Source: Botryotinia globosa (Eukaryota > Ascomycota > Leotiomycetes > Helotiales > Sclerotiniaceae). Taken from it: 64,000 nucleotides of DNA. The translations under genes were made by a program, and so were the position numbers. This document shows, piece after piece, positions 35,685-48,197 of the stretch; the stretch's first letter is position 1, and the number at the start of each line of letters is the position of its first letter. A model generated the notes under the pieces. That model searched no databases. It was not told where the DNA came from and saw only the letters and a list, made by a program, of their open reading frames with translations. The stretch lies in contig RCSZ01000013.1 of NCBI GenBank assembly GCA_014898425.1, positions 1,419,501-1,483,500 of the forward strand, given 5' to 3'.

Positions 35685-36365
35685 ATGGCATCTCCATCAT
35701 CCAGTTCTGGCGAAGAGCCCAAGAAGAATGAGGAACAAATCACTTTCAGATTCTGTAGCGAATGGTAACTTCCTTTTGCCCCCTCAAAGGTTTTCTCGCA
35801 TCTGCTAACCATTATCTAGTTCGAATATGTTGTATCCAAAAGAGGACCCCGATACCCACCGCCTACAATTCGCATGCCGTACTTGTCAATATTCCGAAGA
35901 GGCTGTCTCCTCTTGTGTCTTCAGAAATGTTCTTAACAATGCTGTTGGTGAGACTGCAGGTGTCACTCAGGATGTTGGATCTGATCCTACTGTGGGTTTA
36001 CCTTTATGTCTTTTATGCGGCCATCTGGTCATTTGTGAGGGAAGGATGCCAAACAGGCTGGGTGTGGAGAAGCTTTGAGGGGAGAAGATTTTATGGACGG
36101 GCTTTTGCGGAAGTTCTGGTGGCTGTTGTGGTCTCTTTGAAACCCTCCGCTGACATATCAATTTTCTTTGGTTCTAGCTTCCACGATCCAACAAGACTTG
36201 CCCTGTTTGCAGGAACGAAGATGCTGTATTTTTCCAGTCTCAACAGAGATCTGCGGAAACGGGAATGGTAAGCTATCGAACTTGGAAATGTTTTCAGGCT
36301 TTGCTAACGGGCGATCACAGAAACTCTTCTACGTCTGCTGCGGGTGCGGTCATATTTTCCAATGA
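35685..36365 (+). CDS. rpb9: RNA polymerase II subunit RPB9
   Basis: Four exons, 35685-35764, 35820-35991, 36178-36267 and 36321-36365, give 128 residues. The first zinc ribbon is completed across intron 1 (FCSECSNMLYPKED, then CRTCQYSE). A DPT-LPRSNKTCPVC segment follows. The second, TFIIS-like ribbon is CPVCRNEDAVFFQSQQR with FYVCCGCGHIFQ as the last residues. RPB9 acts in start-site selection and transcript fidelity. Intron 2 is long for this window (186 nt). It contains open frames that merge with the exon and could mislead annotation. Confidence 0.96.
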
Positions 36366-36578
36366 CATCCCGGGTTTCGATTTTTAGAGAAGGCGTTGAA
36401 TATTGGGGAAACAGGCATATGGAGTCTATCACATGGATTGGGGATACATAAAATGCATCATAAAATTTCTACGGCATGTCAATTTGGGGGGGAGAATATA
36501 ATTTTTTCATTGTCCAAAATTCCTTTAAAAACGCCGGATTTGCTATGCTACATCAGTCTTTTTTTCATACAGTGATAT

Positions 36579-37294
36579 CTACAGATGCATAGGTGCTAGT
36601 GATAGAATTTTTGACCACTTCATCTTTCTTAATTCTGTGCCAACCACACCTGTAAAATGTTAACAACGAAAACATATTGAGGACAGTCGAGACTACTAAC
36701 CGTTTAATCTTGTTCCAATGGGTTCTCCAGCTTTGTTGATTAAAACACAAGCATTGTCATCAAATTTGACGACACTTCCATCTGGTCTCTGTAACTTTTT
36801 GACCGTCCTAACCACAACTGCGTGTCTAATATCTCCCCTTCTGACCTTGTTCGCTGCGGATGTGGAAACACTTGCACCGGGACCGGACTCTGAGAAATTG
36901 CGTTGCTTTTGTACGACGACGATAATTCGATCTCCTAATTTGCATTATTAGAATTGGAATCGACGAGACAAGGTTGTGGGGGGCGTTGCGGAGGAAGGGG
37001 GACATGGTAGGAGGGGTGATGTAGAGAGGGGTCCAAACCAATTTTTGCATGTCTCTTCATTTTCAAGACCTTGGCGCATTCTACCACGGCGGCGCCAGAA
37101 TTGTCGATGCAATTAAGCATCGTCTATGTGGTGATAGTTAGCACAATGAAAAGTGATGCGCGCAACAGCAAATAAAACAATAAAAGTAGTTTATACATGC
37201 GCCAGGTACAACAGAGGGAAAGTAATTGAGTATATATCATTGAGGGTATTTTATGTATACGCAAGGAAACAAGTCATACCTTTAGTTGAATCAT
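36579..37294 (-). CDS. mrpl38: Mitochondrial ribosomal protein uL14m (MRPL38)
   Basis: Four exons, 37294-37280 (five codons, MIQLK), 37123-37039, 36934-36701 and 36649-36579, with introns of 156, 104 and 51 nt, give 134 residues. The protein begins [21 protein letters not shown] and continues with [41 protein letters not shown] and [17 protein letters not shown]. This is the uL14 fold signature with the mitochondrial style of C-terminus. The start was chosen because uL14 proteins begin with an MIQ-like strand, found intact in a tiny exon with a GTATGA donor. It forms part of the large subunit of the mitochondrial ribosome. It converges with RPB9 over about 210 bp. Confidence 0.93.
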
Positions 37295-38034
37295 CTTGTG
37301 GACAATACGTGGTGGAGGAGGTCACTTTCGTATTGCTGCAGATTCTCTCTATATCTCCCTCTCTCTGTATTGTATGGCTATCTCACTTATTGTCATCGTC
37401 AAATTATTACGACACTAGTCTATTTTTGGTATAGGCGATGTTTACCCACGCCTCAATATTCCAAGTTCTATTTCCAGCCTCTTTCATCAATTGTCCTATC
37501 TTGTTGAGAATGGCTAATAAGGTTGAAAAAAGACACTTCTTCTTCTATTGACGGTCATCATGTATCTTAAGGAAACAATCATCCATTCCTTTGCTGCTTA
37601 CTTACTTTCGTCCCTCTTTTTCTTCCCGTTTGAAGTATTTCAGCGTTCTCGTTCTCCAATTCTCAATTCCGCATAACGTAACTTTCGGAGTTCAGCACAT
37701 AAGTATCTGCTTCTCTTTTATTTCAATAGGCCAGGAAAAATAGGGAGGGAGGACGTCCATTTGGAAGAAGTGAATGTATTTGGTTCACAAAAATCAGCTC
37801 GGACACGTTTTTCGTAGGCGACGAGCCACTTGAATCATTCATTCAATCTGATATTCCTATTTATTGTGAGCCGTACATCCATACACTCCCTTGGATATAC
37901 AATTTATTCGAATCCTTTCCGCATCTTTCCTACAGCACTATCCACTTCTCTCCTTCGGCATCACGACTGGCTTTGTTTGTAGCCAAACTTCTGTACTATC
38001 GCATACTTACTTACATACCACTGGAACCGTCACA
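37295..38034. promoter_or_regulatory. Divergent region uL14m / SET9
   Basis: About 740 bp between two divergent starts are presumed to hold both promoters and leaders. Pyrimidine-rich tracts precede SET9. No specific site is assigned. Confidence 0.45.
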
Positions 38035-40496
38035 ATGCCTCCAAAATCAAATGCAACGAAGAAGGAACGACTTACTCTGGCTCAATTATGGTCATACGAT
38101 GATATATTGACAGATGCGCTTGTTGACCAGGTAAGCCTTTTCATATGATAGTCTCAATTATAACTTCTCCTAATATCAGCCGACAGGTCTACTATTGGAC
38201 TAATATTCGCAAAAATCGCATCGCATACCATTCATCTCGTGGAATTAGAGAGGAAGATGTGACCAAAATTCTCCAAAATTCAGTCATCATTGAGAAGAAT
38301 ACTGCAAAAGCAGAGGCAGAACTCTTAGCTCTTCCAGGTCTCAAGAAATTTCAGCAAAGTCTCAATTCGGAAAAAGAAAAGGAGGACTTTAGGCGTCATC
38401 TCAAAAAGTACATCAACATTTATCTATCAGATTGTCCATTCGAAATTTCGAGCACGAATCGTTATACCGTTGTTACACACGAAGCGGCAGTTGTTGCGCG
38501 AAGGGAAATTAGAAAAGGAGAGGTAGTCAAATATCTATCCGGAATTCAAGTTGTTATGACACCTGAGGAGGAAGAACATATTAATCTCCTGCGCAGAGAC
38601 TTTAGCATTGTTATGTCAAGTCGCAACAAATCTGCATCATTATTTCTCGGACCAGCCCGATTCGCAAATCACGATTGTGGCGCAAATGCTCGTTTGATGA
38701 CAAGTGGAACCGCCGGAATGGAAATTATTGCAGTCAGGGATATTGAGATCGGGGAGGAGATTACGGTCACTTACGGCGAGAGTTATTTCGGTGAGGATAA
38801 TTGCGAATGTCTATGTAAGACTTGTGAAGACAACCGTGAAAATGGATGGGCCCAAGGCGATGATAATAATGAGTCTATTCCCAAATTATCAATTGAACAG
38901 GAACCATCACCCCCAGAGGTACCAGGTTATAGTCTCCGGCGCAGACGACGACTCACTTCTACGGTATCCGAATCGCGTTCCGAATCGATGACACCTGATG
39001 TCAATTTACGACCACAAGTACGAAAAATGCCACCAAAGTCGGGTAGATCAGCTTCCTCAGCTCAGAATGGACGCTCTCCTGCTCTGGGCTCTCCACATTT
39101 AGCCTCAAATCAGCCTGTCTCAAAAGTAGATCAAGTTGATGAAGACAACCTACCATCAGCAACAGGATCATCGAAGCGAAGAAGAACACCTAGCGAGGAA
39201 GATTGTCCACCAAGTACTCCCAAAAGAGGACGGCCATCTCAAAAGATTGAGCGTTCTCCATTAGGGGTTCTAAATGGAGTGAACGGAAGCGAAATGCCTA
39301 GCTCTCCGGAATCAGACATACTACAACAAACCCTTCTGGTCGAATGGGACCATCCGGTGACTCCAGGTATGCCTTCACCAATAATAGATCCTGGAAGGTC
39401 TCGGCCATTAAGATCAAGCACACTTAAGCGAAAGAGAGACTCTGAGGAACCAACAGTTTCGCCATCCGACACGACAAAGCGATTGAAGAGCCAGTTTTCT
39501 GTAAAAGTTGAAGAGTTCACACCTACATCATTTTATGGAAACAATAACCATGTCACCTTACCAAGTTCTGCTTCAGAATCCAGGAGAGCAAGTTTCACAT
39601 CCTCTCCTTCAGGGGAGGGAACAGGAGAAACAGATGCAACATCGGTCGATGAAGAAGAGACGATCGTGGTGCTAAATGAGAAACCTGTTTCTGTCGATTC
39701 TAAACCTAAGCGACAGGGTTATGTGAAAAAGGGAAACCATGGTGGTCGGAGAAGAGGACCGTTGTGGGAGAAGGAAAAGCGAGAAAGGGCGGGCGAAACA
39801 AAAATCGTCACGTCATTAGAAATCCAGAATGCGAAGAAGGCACCATCAGAAGCTGTTCTCGTCAGTCCAAATACCAGCAAGTCACACCCAGCTTTACAAG
39901 ACGATGCAGATTCGTCCGCACTTTCTGATCTTGGATCCGACATGGAAATAGACGACTCAACAATGACGATCTCGAAGAAACTTTCGCAGCCTAAAATCCG
40001 ACGACGCCGCAAAGGAGTAGTTGTACCATCAACTAATGATAAGGATCATGCGCCAAATGTACGAGTTCCTGGTGACTACGTATTGACTCATGCACTTCTC
40101 GCTGAGCCAGCATCAGCATGGATCAACTGCAAGATCTGTGAAGAACCTTTTGTCCAAAAAGATGCATATTTTACGAGATCATCTTGCCCAAGATGCGAAC
40201 GCCATAGTAAGCTGTATGGATACATGTGGCCAAAAACGGACAAAGAGGGCAAACATGATGAGGAGGAAAGAGTTCTAGATCATCGTACTGTTCATCGTTT
40301 TATCAAATCCTCGGAAGAAAAAGACATCAGGAGGAAGAGTGGACGCGGGAGTAGAGAAGTAACGAAAGAAGCTAGTGTAGCTCCAGCGGCATCCGTTAAG
40401 ATTACTGGTGTAAAGAAATCATCCAAGGCAGGTGGTCTATTGAGAGTGTATGGGAGGAAGAGTGAACGAAGTAGGAGAGATAGATTCACTTTGTAA
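38035..40496 (+). CDS. set9: Histone H4 lysine-20 methyltransferase SET9 (Suv4-20 family)
   Basis: Exons 38035-38130 and 38187-40496 flank a 56-nt intron and give 801 residues. The N-terminal helical region ([31 protein letters not shown]) is typical of SET9. The SET domain (about 125-235) has SASLFLGPARFANHDCGANA (the NHD cofactor motif, about 193-196) and EEITVTYGESYFG. The post-SET cysteines follow (CECLCKTC, about 239-246). The rest is a long basic, Ser/Pro-rich tail (CPPSTPKRGRP, KRKRDSEE). A CxxC zinc-type module lies near 690-730 (NCKICEEPF, CPRCERHSKLYGYMWP). Enzymes of this family methylate H4K20 and support DNA-damage responses and heterochromatin. Confidence 0.95.
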
Positions 40497-41579
40497 TATA
40501 TTTGAGGGAAGGATAGAAAGAAAAGGTTCATGATATGATAGACGACGATGGGAAATAGGGACGGTTGTGAGATTTGGCATGCACATTCCTTTCTTGTGTT
40601 TCATATTGAAGTTAAAGATTTGGGGTATGGGCTACTATAACTACTGCGGATGGTGGTGGTGGCATGGTGTCTGGCGATTGGAATCTGGTTTGTCAACGGA
40701 AATTACTTACGGAATGTCAATGGACAATGAGGAATGGTTTGTATTATAGCATTTTGTGGAGCGATGAAATTAGTGTACTATAGATGAGAGAAGGATTCAT
40801 TTCTAGAGTATTGCGTTGCATTGCGTGCTGGATACATGGGAATGGATGCAGTTTCTGATATCCTGTTTATGTCATCTTTTTATCTCTTGTTCAGAGTGCT
40901 TGATGCTGTTTCATGATTCGCATCCTATATTTTTTATACTCCACAAACCTCTCAATCTTGTACCAGATGGCACAAAAGCAAAGTCGTGCTTCATCCATCT
41001 AATATTTTTCCGCGTCACCTCGAGTGCAAGATTGGGCATCGAGGCGGTTAATCTGGGGTACACGTGAGTACTTTGATGAATATAAACTGTTCTCTGTACC
41101 TACTATAAGAAAGGATAAATGCCCTGCAGAATGTTGATGGAGATTGTTGAGCTGTTTTTATAGTTGGGGATAACTTCATTTCTAGATAATAATTGCAGAT
41201 CGATCACGTAACATACATGCAGGTATCCCAATACCCGGAGGATTTATCGGGTTACTACCCTGCTATGTGTCAATGGAGTAGGATCAATATCCCGGGTATG
41301 GAACGGTTACTCATCCCGGCTCGTGTATCCTGAATAAGGACACTGAAGTATCTGACCTCAATTCGTCTTAAGCAAGTTGCTCGATTTGGATCAATTTTTG
41401 ATTGGTATACGTTTCCATATTCAATGGTGCAGAGGGTGTAGGCCCTATCGGCTTGGGTTCAGCTTGCATTGTGTTGCAAGGACAACTAGCATTGCGCGAT
41501 ATGTACTTCTGGACTTGGATGCACATGCATAGGTTATCTTAGAATGACGCATAAAATCCATTGAAAATCCACCATGTTA
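40497..41579. other. Spacer between SET9 and a decayed gene
   Basis: This is 3' sequence of SET9 followed by about 900 bp with no supported gene. Frames at 40567-41067 are short and do not resemble any family. Confidence 0.5.
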
Positions 41580-42963
41580 TAGTATCAAGTCTTCAATCAA
41601 TCAAGATGTCTCTGTCCATCTTGATACTACGCTCGAAGAGCTTTATGGGCTCGACAAAGAAGATACCCGCAATATCTACCTCTCTTACACGATTCCAACA
41701 GCCACACTTCAAATGACACAAGGTATACCTGTTTCCCAAAAATACGTCTATCAAGATACTCTAGCCCCTAAAAACCTCGAAATCCAAGCGAGAATGTTCA
41801 CCCAAATGGTTCCGCAACTCTTCGGTTTCATTGCAGCGAACTTGAATATCATCATGTTTGATCTCGATGCTCCCAACGGCATAATCAACCCGCAGCCATA
41901 ATAGATACCCAGGATGTACTGAGGTTGCATCACAGAAAGCCAGAGATCTATCGTCACTTATGTATGTAGGGTAGAAGATATCATCCCTCCTCCGATGCCT
42001 CCCTCGCAGTAGCCAACCCAATGGATTGTCTGGAGCACTTTCCCTCTACAGTTCCTTTTGAGAACCACTATCGAGCGCTTTCGAAGCGCGATTTGGTGGT
42101 CTCTGGCTTGCCGACTCTGGGATCGATAGTCGTTGAAACGCGGTTAAATTCCATGCAAGTGCGGGATTCGCAAACGAGAGTCGAGGAGGTAAATCGCATG
42201 CTCGAGGTCATAAAATACCGATCTATGCCCTTTGTGGTGAAATTGCCGCAAGCGTGTTCGGGACAGGGTGTGTTTCTCGTCAGAAATGTGGAGGAGAGGA
42301 GTACTGCACTATTGGTGTTGGAGACAGGTGTAGATACTATGCTCCAACAGCTGAGTCTGAGTAATGAACATTTACATCTTAGCAGTCTTACTGTGCAAGA
42401 AATGTTGTCTGGATCCGCGGTGGCTATTGCGTTATTCTTGTCTAGAGAGGGGGAAGTGTTGATTACATCTGTGTGCGATTAATTTGTTGATGCGCAGGGA
42501 AATTGGGGTGGGGGTCATGTTGATTATGCAGGACAGGAACGTCTCATTGAAAAGTATAGAGCTGTTGCGGAGAAAATAGGAGATTATATGCATACGCTTG
42601 CTTATTATGGTCCATTGGGTGCGGATATTATGATGGATGTGATGGGAAACCACGTGCTTATTGTTTTGAATGTACGGGTTACGGATTCGCACGCATTGGG
42701 GTTTTTGAAGGGATATTTTAATAGAGAGAGGGTTTAGGGATGCGGCGATTTTGTTTCCGCTGTTTGTTAATATAGAATTGGAGGGATTGTGAGAAAGGTT
42801 TGCTGGGGAGTTGGCGGAGGGGAGGATGGTCGTTGCGGAGTGGTGTCATGAGAGAGGGAAGGTGGTGAATGTGGCGACGGTCATTTTGGGGGGGGGGGGG
42901 GGTCGGGAAAAATTGATGGATTTGGTGGGGAGGGTGAAGGAGGTTCAGATGGTGAGGTCTTGA
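41580..42963 (+). pseudogene. Decayed ATP-grasp domain gene
   Basis: Fragments in several frames line up with one fungal ATP-grasp-type protein: LEELYGLDKEDTRNIYLS and GIPVSQKYVYQDTL (about 41625-41765), ANPMDCLEHFP and FVVKLPQACSGQGVFLV (about 42005-42290), then after a stop FVDAQGNWGGGHVDY, YYGPLGADIMMDVMG and VLNVRVTDSH (42483-42700), then DAAILFPLFVNIELEG, and finally ERFAGELAEGRMVVAEWCHERGK. Breaks are an in-frame TAA at 42480-42482, a TAG at 42735-42737, at least two frameshifts between 41900 and 42840, and a 15-G run near the end. The TAA sits where a glutamine is expected, as if CAA became TAA. The relatives I recall are uncharacterised fungal ATP-grasp enzymes of carboxylate-amine ligase type. 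The gene looks non-functional. Confidence 0.75.
42888..42902. repeat. Homopolymer of 15 G
   Basis: A run of 15 guanines lies inside the decayed ATP-grasp gene, where related sequence would encode an ordinary strand. It may be a replication-slippage tract, and its true length may be uncertain in the assembly. Confidence 0.85.
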
Positions 42964-45900
42964 TTGCAGAAATTGTGTTTGAATGTTGAATAATTGCTTT
43001 GGGATAGGGTATGAGAAAGAGATTATCGAGGTATTTGAGGCACTTGAACTATCATGAGCAGAAAGATGAATGTGAGAATATTGACTCCTTTTCTCCTCCA
43101 ATTAACACCTTGTTTCAAACCCATTCACCCTCTCGATCACTTTTCTCACTGCCATTCAATAGGAGATGAACGTGCTGCGAATCATAAACTCATTATTTGA
43201 CAAGAATTCTACCCAATCCATTCCAATTTATCCACCTCAAGTCCACAACATCTCGTTGCAAAAAAACCACATACCAGATCAATCTCACAAAACAGTATCA
43301 ATAAGCCTAGTCCGACCCCCTCCAAACTTATGGAAAGAGAGAAAGAACTGTGATTTCTTACAATATGTTCTCTTAATGAAGGAGCAGAAACACAAATCGA
43401 GGACTGAGTTGGCATAAGAAACTTTTCCAAGAAGATCGCTAGTATACTTGAAACCGAAGAGAAGGATTTCGATAAACAAGATATTGTGTCTAGAATGCAT
43501 CTACACACTTCTAGCAATTCCTTTTTCTCTACAGAAAAAAGTACAAGATATCGAGATTAAAACGTCCAATAAGCAATAGAAAAAGTAGTAGAACAAGTCC
43601 AAGAACATCTAGAGAAAAACCCCGTACCCCATTTTCCTCCTCAGAACCGAAAACTTTGTCTTTCGACGAGTTATGACTCTGCTTGGTATATACGGCCCAT
43701 TCTTTTACTTTCGCCGAAGCAAGATTTCCCAGTGGATGTTATCTGGCGGTCGTGGGCAGAGATGGGATTTCTGTTTTGATGTGTGTGTGTTTGAAGAACT
43801 AGGGGGGTTCTAGGCGAATTAAATTGAATGGGTGTAGCAGGATGGGTGGATTATTATCTTGGAAATGAGTGTTCAGTTCCTCCTTGAATGAACAGACGCT
43901 GGCAAATCCTTTGCAAAGAGTCCCTCATTGAAAAGGCAAGGAACTTTTGCCGGAATCCAGATAGATATATCTCTATACTAGAAACGACCTAGCTCTTGAA
44001 ATATTTGTACGATGTCGTGGATTCAATATATAAAAACCCAACACCCAAATCCACATAACCCCAACTCCTATGCACCACATACAAATGTCTAATCGTCCAC
44101 CCGACTAAGTTCATTCAAGCTTACATATCTAGGTAGCTTATCCAGGTTTACATTGCGGCTCAATCAAATCTCAAACAGCGATCGAAACACACTCTATCTC
44201 GGCACCGAAAAAATATCGGAACGATTTATCCGGCTTACTTCTTCCTACCCTTACACCCGCTCTCTTTTGTGCATCCTTCCGTGACGTCTTCCCGCATGTT
44301 TTGGGTGCGACCTTGTAGGTATGGATGCTTGTTAGGAATACAACATCGGGTTTATGTTTATGTTGTGTATTCCCGTTTTTTTCACTCTTTGCTAGTCCAG
44401 AGGAAATGGAAACAGAACCAACAGATAACCTAACCTAACAGTCGCGAAAAAGCAATGAATCAAACTCATGCCTGCCAACTTGTCAAAAGCGAAACAAAGC
44501 TGTGCGAGAAATGCCTGGGTAGAGTGACATCTACCTAGAAGGAAGCCTTGGTATCTTGGTATCTGTTGTGAGACTCTGGTTGAGCGTATGGATGTATGTA
44601 TGTATGTATGTATGTATGCGAATGCGAGATTACAAATGAATACGAACTGCATACTTCTTCTGGCTACAATTTCCACATCTACACAACACGACGTAGGAAA
44701 ATACAAACCACACGATACACCCAGACATGCGACAGTAATAATGTGGTGCGAACCCTCCACTCGCAGTAGAATCAGCAACTTCAAGATAATATTAATATTT
44801 CTCCTCTTGAGCAAACAATTCCTTCAACCGTCTACTGCCTAGGCAAGCTTCTGTCAGAAACTTGTCTTGGCAGTGGCAGTGTGGCTTGCTGATCATCACC
44901 TCATAATATGCAGTTTGATATTCTTGGCTAGTTTTGGCTGGTACACATGGGCAACAATTGAGGCAAAGCAGCACGAGTCAAATATTTGTATCAAGCTTGG
45001 AAAGTGTCGTGTGCCTCTCTCTTTAGGTTGTGAATTTGTGAATAGAGTTGGCGAAGGTGTGAAGAGCTTTGTGGAAAAAGTATATCGAGTTAAGTTTGAA
45101 GAATTCTACCATGCGTACCTATCTAGAGTAGAGATAATGTTTAGGGGAAGCTTGAGTGGTTCACGATGCACGATTGTGATGAGGGAGGTTATTATTAGTT
45201 GATGGGTCGAGACAAATTCATGAAAGAATGGGGAAGAAAAGAGCCGGGATTTAACGATCGATGAAGGGGTAAATGGGTAGGTAGATGGGTGATTGAGTAA
45301 AATATATCGAAAAGGAATATTCTTCAAGAATATGATGTATGAATGCCATGTCGAAAAAAGAGTCGTCTAGGATTTATAGTTTATGTTTGAATCTGAGTGC
45401 GAGGTTATATTTTTCTATTTAGCTATCTAATTATGCTATGATCTAGAATATGGACAACATTATAAGCGATCTCGAATCCCATAGAGTCGTCGTAAGCTAC
45501 AGTACATATTAACATTCGTCTAATCTTAATTGATCCTTATTTTATTTCCTTTTTCCTCACGAAAACCCATGACTGTCTCTGACTCTCTTCCTCACAGAAG
45601 ACGGGATATCTACCTACACCGCACCCCATTACCTAAATACCACCTCCTCTTGGTAACTTTCTGAAAATGTGAATGAATTGGCTTTGTCTTGGCCCCAGCT
45701 ATTTGAAGCAAAATTGATCCAGACTCCAAACAAAATAACCCGTGATTAGATACTTGGCATGTGAAGAATTGCTCTATTGGGTACATACGGTTTTGTGGTA
45801 GCGGCGGGTTGATGAATACGCGGAAATGTGTACCGTGGTTCTGCAGGTATTCGAGTGATCAGGTCAGGGTCTGAGCAGAGAGTAGGTAGTTTGCTTGCTA

Positions 45901-46805
45901 GATCGTCGGGGAGATCTCATTTTGCGTCGACGAGTAAGAATGGGAAGGGGAAGAAGTACGGGTCTAGATAATATACTCCATGACTAGCGATGCATGCATG
46001 GTCTTGATGCTTATTACAGTATTGTTTGCTGTATGTTACGAATTAGTCGTGAGGACCTAGTTAGCCGCTACTTGGTATCAAATTCATACCAGTACATAGC
46101 CCTATCTACAACTCTTTAACCTGTCAATCAACTCTTGAATAAATAAAGCTCCATATCACTTTGTTTCCCTCGGTTGCTTGATTCTCTTTCTCCTTTTCTG
46201 AACCTCGACTTTTCGAGACTTTTCGTTCTACTTCTCAAGTCAAATTTTGGAGAGTAGTAGAAGAAAAGAGATAATAGCCCTTGCTTTCATTCTTACTTCT
46301 CCATACCTACTAGCAGATCCGCATCACCCCTGAATATCAACTTCCAGTATATTTGAATCCACACAACGAACGAACACATTCAATTTCCTACTTACACGGC
46401 CGGTTTCGATTTCTCTCATTGATTTGTACAGTTACAATAGCTTGACCTATATCTCGACAATTTTAATACGCATATATAAATCTATCTAATCTGTCTCTCT
46501 AGAGGCTTTCAAACCGCATGGTTGTCAAGGGATTTCTTTCCTCTTTATCTCCTACACCAAAAGCATACGTCATCCCTGCGGTAAACATAACGAGCAAACC
46601 ATTTCGATACAAAGGAAAAGATTTGGATACAGGGCTTTCTATAGATATCTTGTATCAATACTTTGTTTATATATAAACATATCTGTCCGAAATACTTTCT
46701 TTAACAAGAAGGAATAAAAGAATTCGTTCAATTGAGGGATTCTATCGTGTTTTGACGTCTGGTGTTTGAGTTGGATTGGGCGGACGACAGTTATACAATC
46801 CAAAT
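42964..46805. other. Long gene-poor tract with decayed coding traces
   Basis: Almost 3.9 kb lack a supported gene. Traces of former coding sequence occur at 43370-43520 (KKIASILETEEKDFDKQD in one frame, broken by TGA) and about 43570-43780 (VEQVQEHLEKNPVPHFPP and STSYDSAWYI in another). I could not assign them. ATGT repeats lie at 44586-44618. From about 46100 on the sequence is pyrimidine-rich leader of the PAP2 gene. Confidence 0.5.
44586..44618. repeat. GTAT tetranucleotide repeat
   Basis: About seven tandem copies of GTAT/ATGT. Confidence 0.85.
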
Positions 46806-48197
46806 ATGGCCGATACACCCCTTCCAGATGGCGAACCGCAATGGAATAGTAAACCACAATTCAGATTGCCGGGATGGGCGGAACCAGTTGTTAGTTTTCC
46901 TTCTGGACTTTTGGTCAAGAAGACATGAAGGAAGTTCATTGACTAACGATTCTTTCACAGATGGTTGCTAGTATCTTGTTTGGATCTATGGTACTGACGA
47001 GAAGACATGGGTATAAGATATTCGATCGAAGGCGAAACACCTACGGATTATTGAGCGAGGAACCCGATTCCGCACGCTCATCCGATGATCTGTTAGCTCG
47101 GGACTACATGATTGGCAGCGGACGAGATTCCGACATCGATTCCATGTCGACGTCGAAGTATCCCCCCAAGAAGAGAAGATGCTGTGGCACGAATCTCCTG
47201 ACGCCGAATACCTCGAGATATCGAGATTACTACCACAGTCGCATATTACAGAAATTCCCATTTCTGATCGAGATGTTCTATTGGATTGTTACATACGCCT
47301 TTTATCGATGTACGAAAATCCTCTCGCAAGCTATGTTTTCCAAAATGGGCATTTGGGATGTGGCTCAGGATCATGGGTTGGCAATTTTGGAATTCGAGGA
47401 GTTCTCGTGGATGAGCTTTTTGTGGCCGGTGAGGGAACAGAGTGTACAGAAGTGGTTTCTGAATGGTCATGGGACGCTTTTGACTGTTTTGAATCGTTCT
47501 TATGCCTTGATTCATATTCCTGGCACTGTTGGGTGAGTTTTCAAAGTCATGATGAGGCAAAGATGTCTGGTAGACGTGGAGAATTCCTCTTTGACTAATA
47601 CTTTTTTCTCATAGATTCATCGCGTTCTGGTACTATGTAGCACCATCCCATACAACTTTCGCAACCGTCCGTCGAACCATGACATTGACCAATCTTTTCG
47701 CCTTTTGCATCTTTATCCTCTACCCCTGTATGCCACCACGTCTTCTTCCTCCTGAGTATGGATTCCTCGACAGCGTCGGTCGCAATAACGCACAATCTGT
47801 CTGGATGCAAGGAAACTACGTCAACTCGCTCGCCGCCATGCCATCCATGCATTTTGGATATTCATTCTGCATCGGCGTGACCTTGATCTATCATTCTGGA
47901 CTCTTCCGTCGAAATCTCGAAACAGGCGAAAAACGCAAGAATAAATTCTGGGCGCTCTTTTATGTTTTCCTGGGAATCGCTTATCCGCTTTATATCCTGA
48001 TCACAATTGTGGCGACAGCAAACCATTACTATCTCGATGCATTTGTGGCGTTCTTCGTGGCCATCGCGGCGTATCTGTGTAATAGGATATTCCTCATCTT
48101 GTTACCTGTGGAAGATTTATTGTTTTGGTGCTTGAGATTGGAAAAACCTATTCCAACGACGGGAGATAGATTTAGGAGGAGAGTCAGTCGTTCTTAA
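46806..48197 (+). CDS. PAP2-superfamily membrane protein (inositolphosphotransferase-like)
   Basis: Three exons, 46806-46886, 46961-47532 and 47615-48197, with introns of 74 and 82 nt, give 411 residues. At least six hydrophobic segments are spread between about 30 and 395. The PAP2 phosphatase/phosphotransferase motifs lie late: AAMPSMHFGYS (about 290-300) and ATANHYYLDAFVA (about 350-362), carrying the two catalytic histidines and the aspartate expected of the Aur1/IPC-synthase-like branch. The first motif region (a KxxxxxxRP type) is not obvious. Related fungal proteins are annotated as integral membrane PAP2 proteins. A role in sphingolipid or lipid-phosphate turnover is inference. The ATG at 46806 is the only start that leads into the spliced frame. 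Confidence 0.85.

Noticed and set aside
42718..43101. 127-codon minus-strand frame
   Set aside because: It is antisense to the tail of the ATP-grasp relic, whose plus-strand fragments match a known fold.
44392..44814. 140-codon minus-strand frame
   Set aside because: It spans a GTAT microsatellite and has no recognisable domain or conserved pattern.
44867..45202. 111-codon plus-strand frame with a hydrophobic start
   Set aside because: The hydrophobic N-terminus begins at a TTG codon, no usable ATG precedes it, and no family or splice context supports it.
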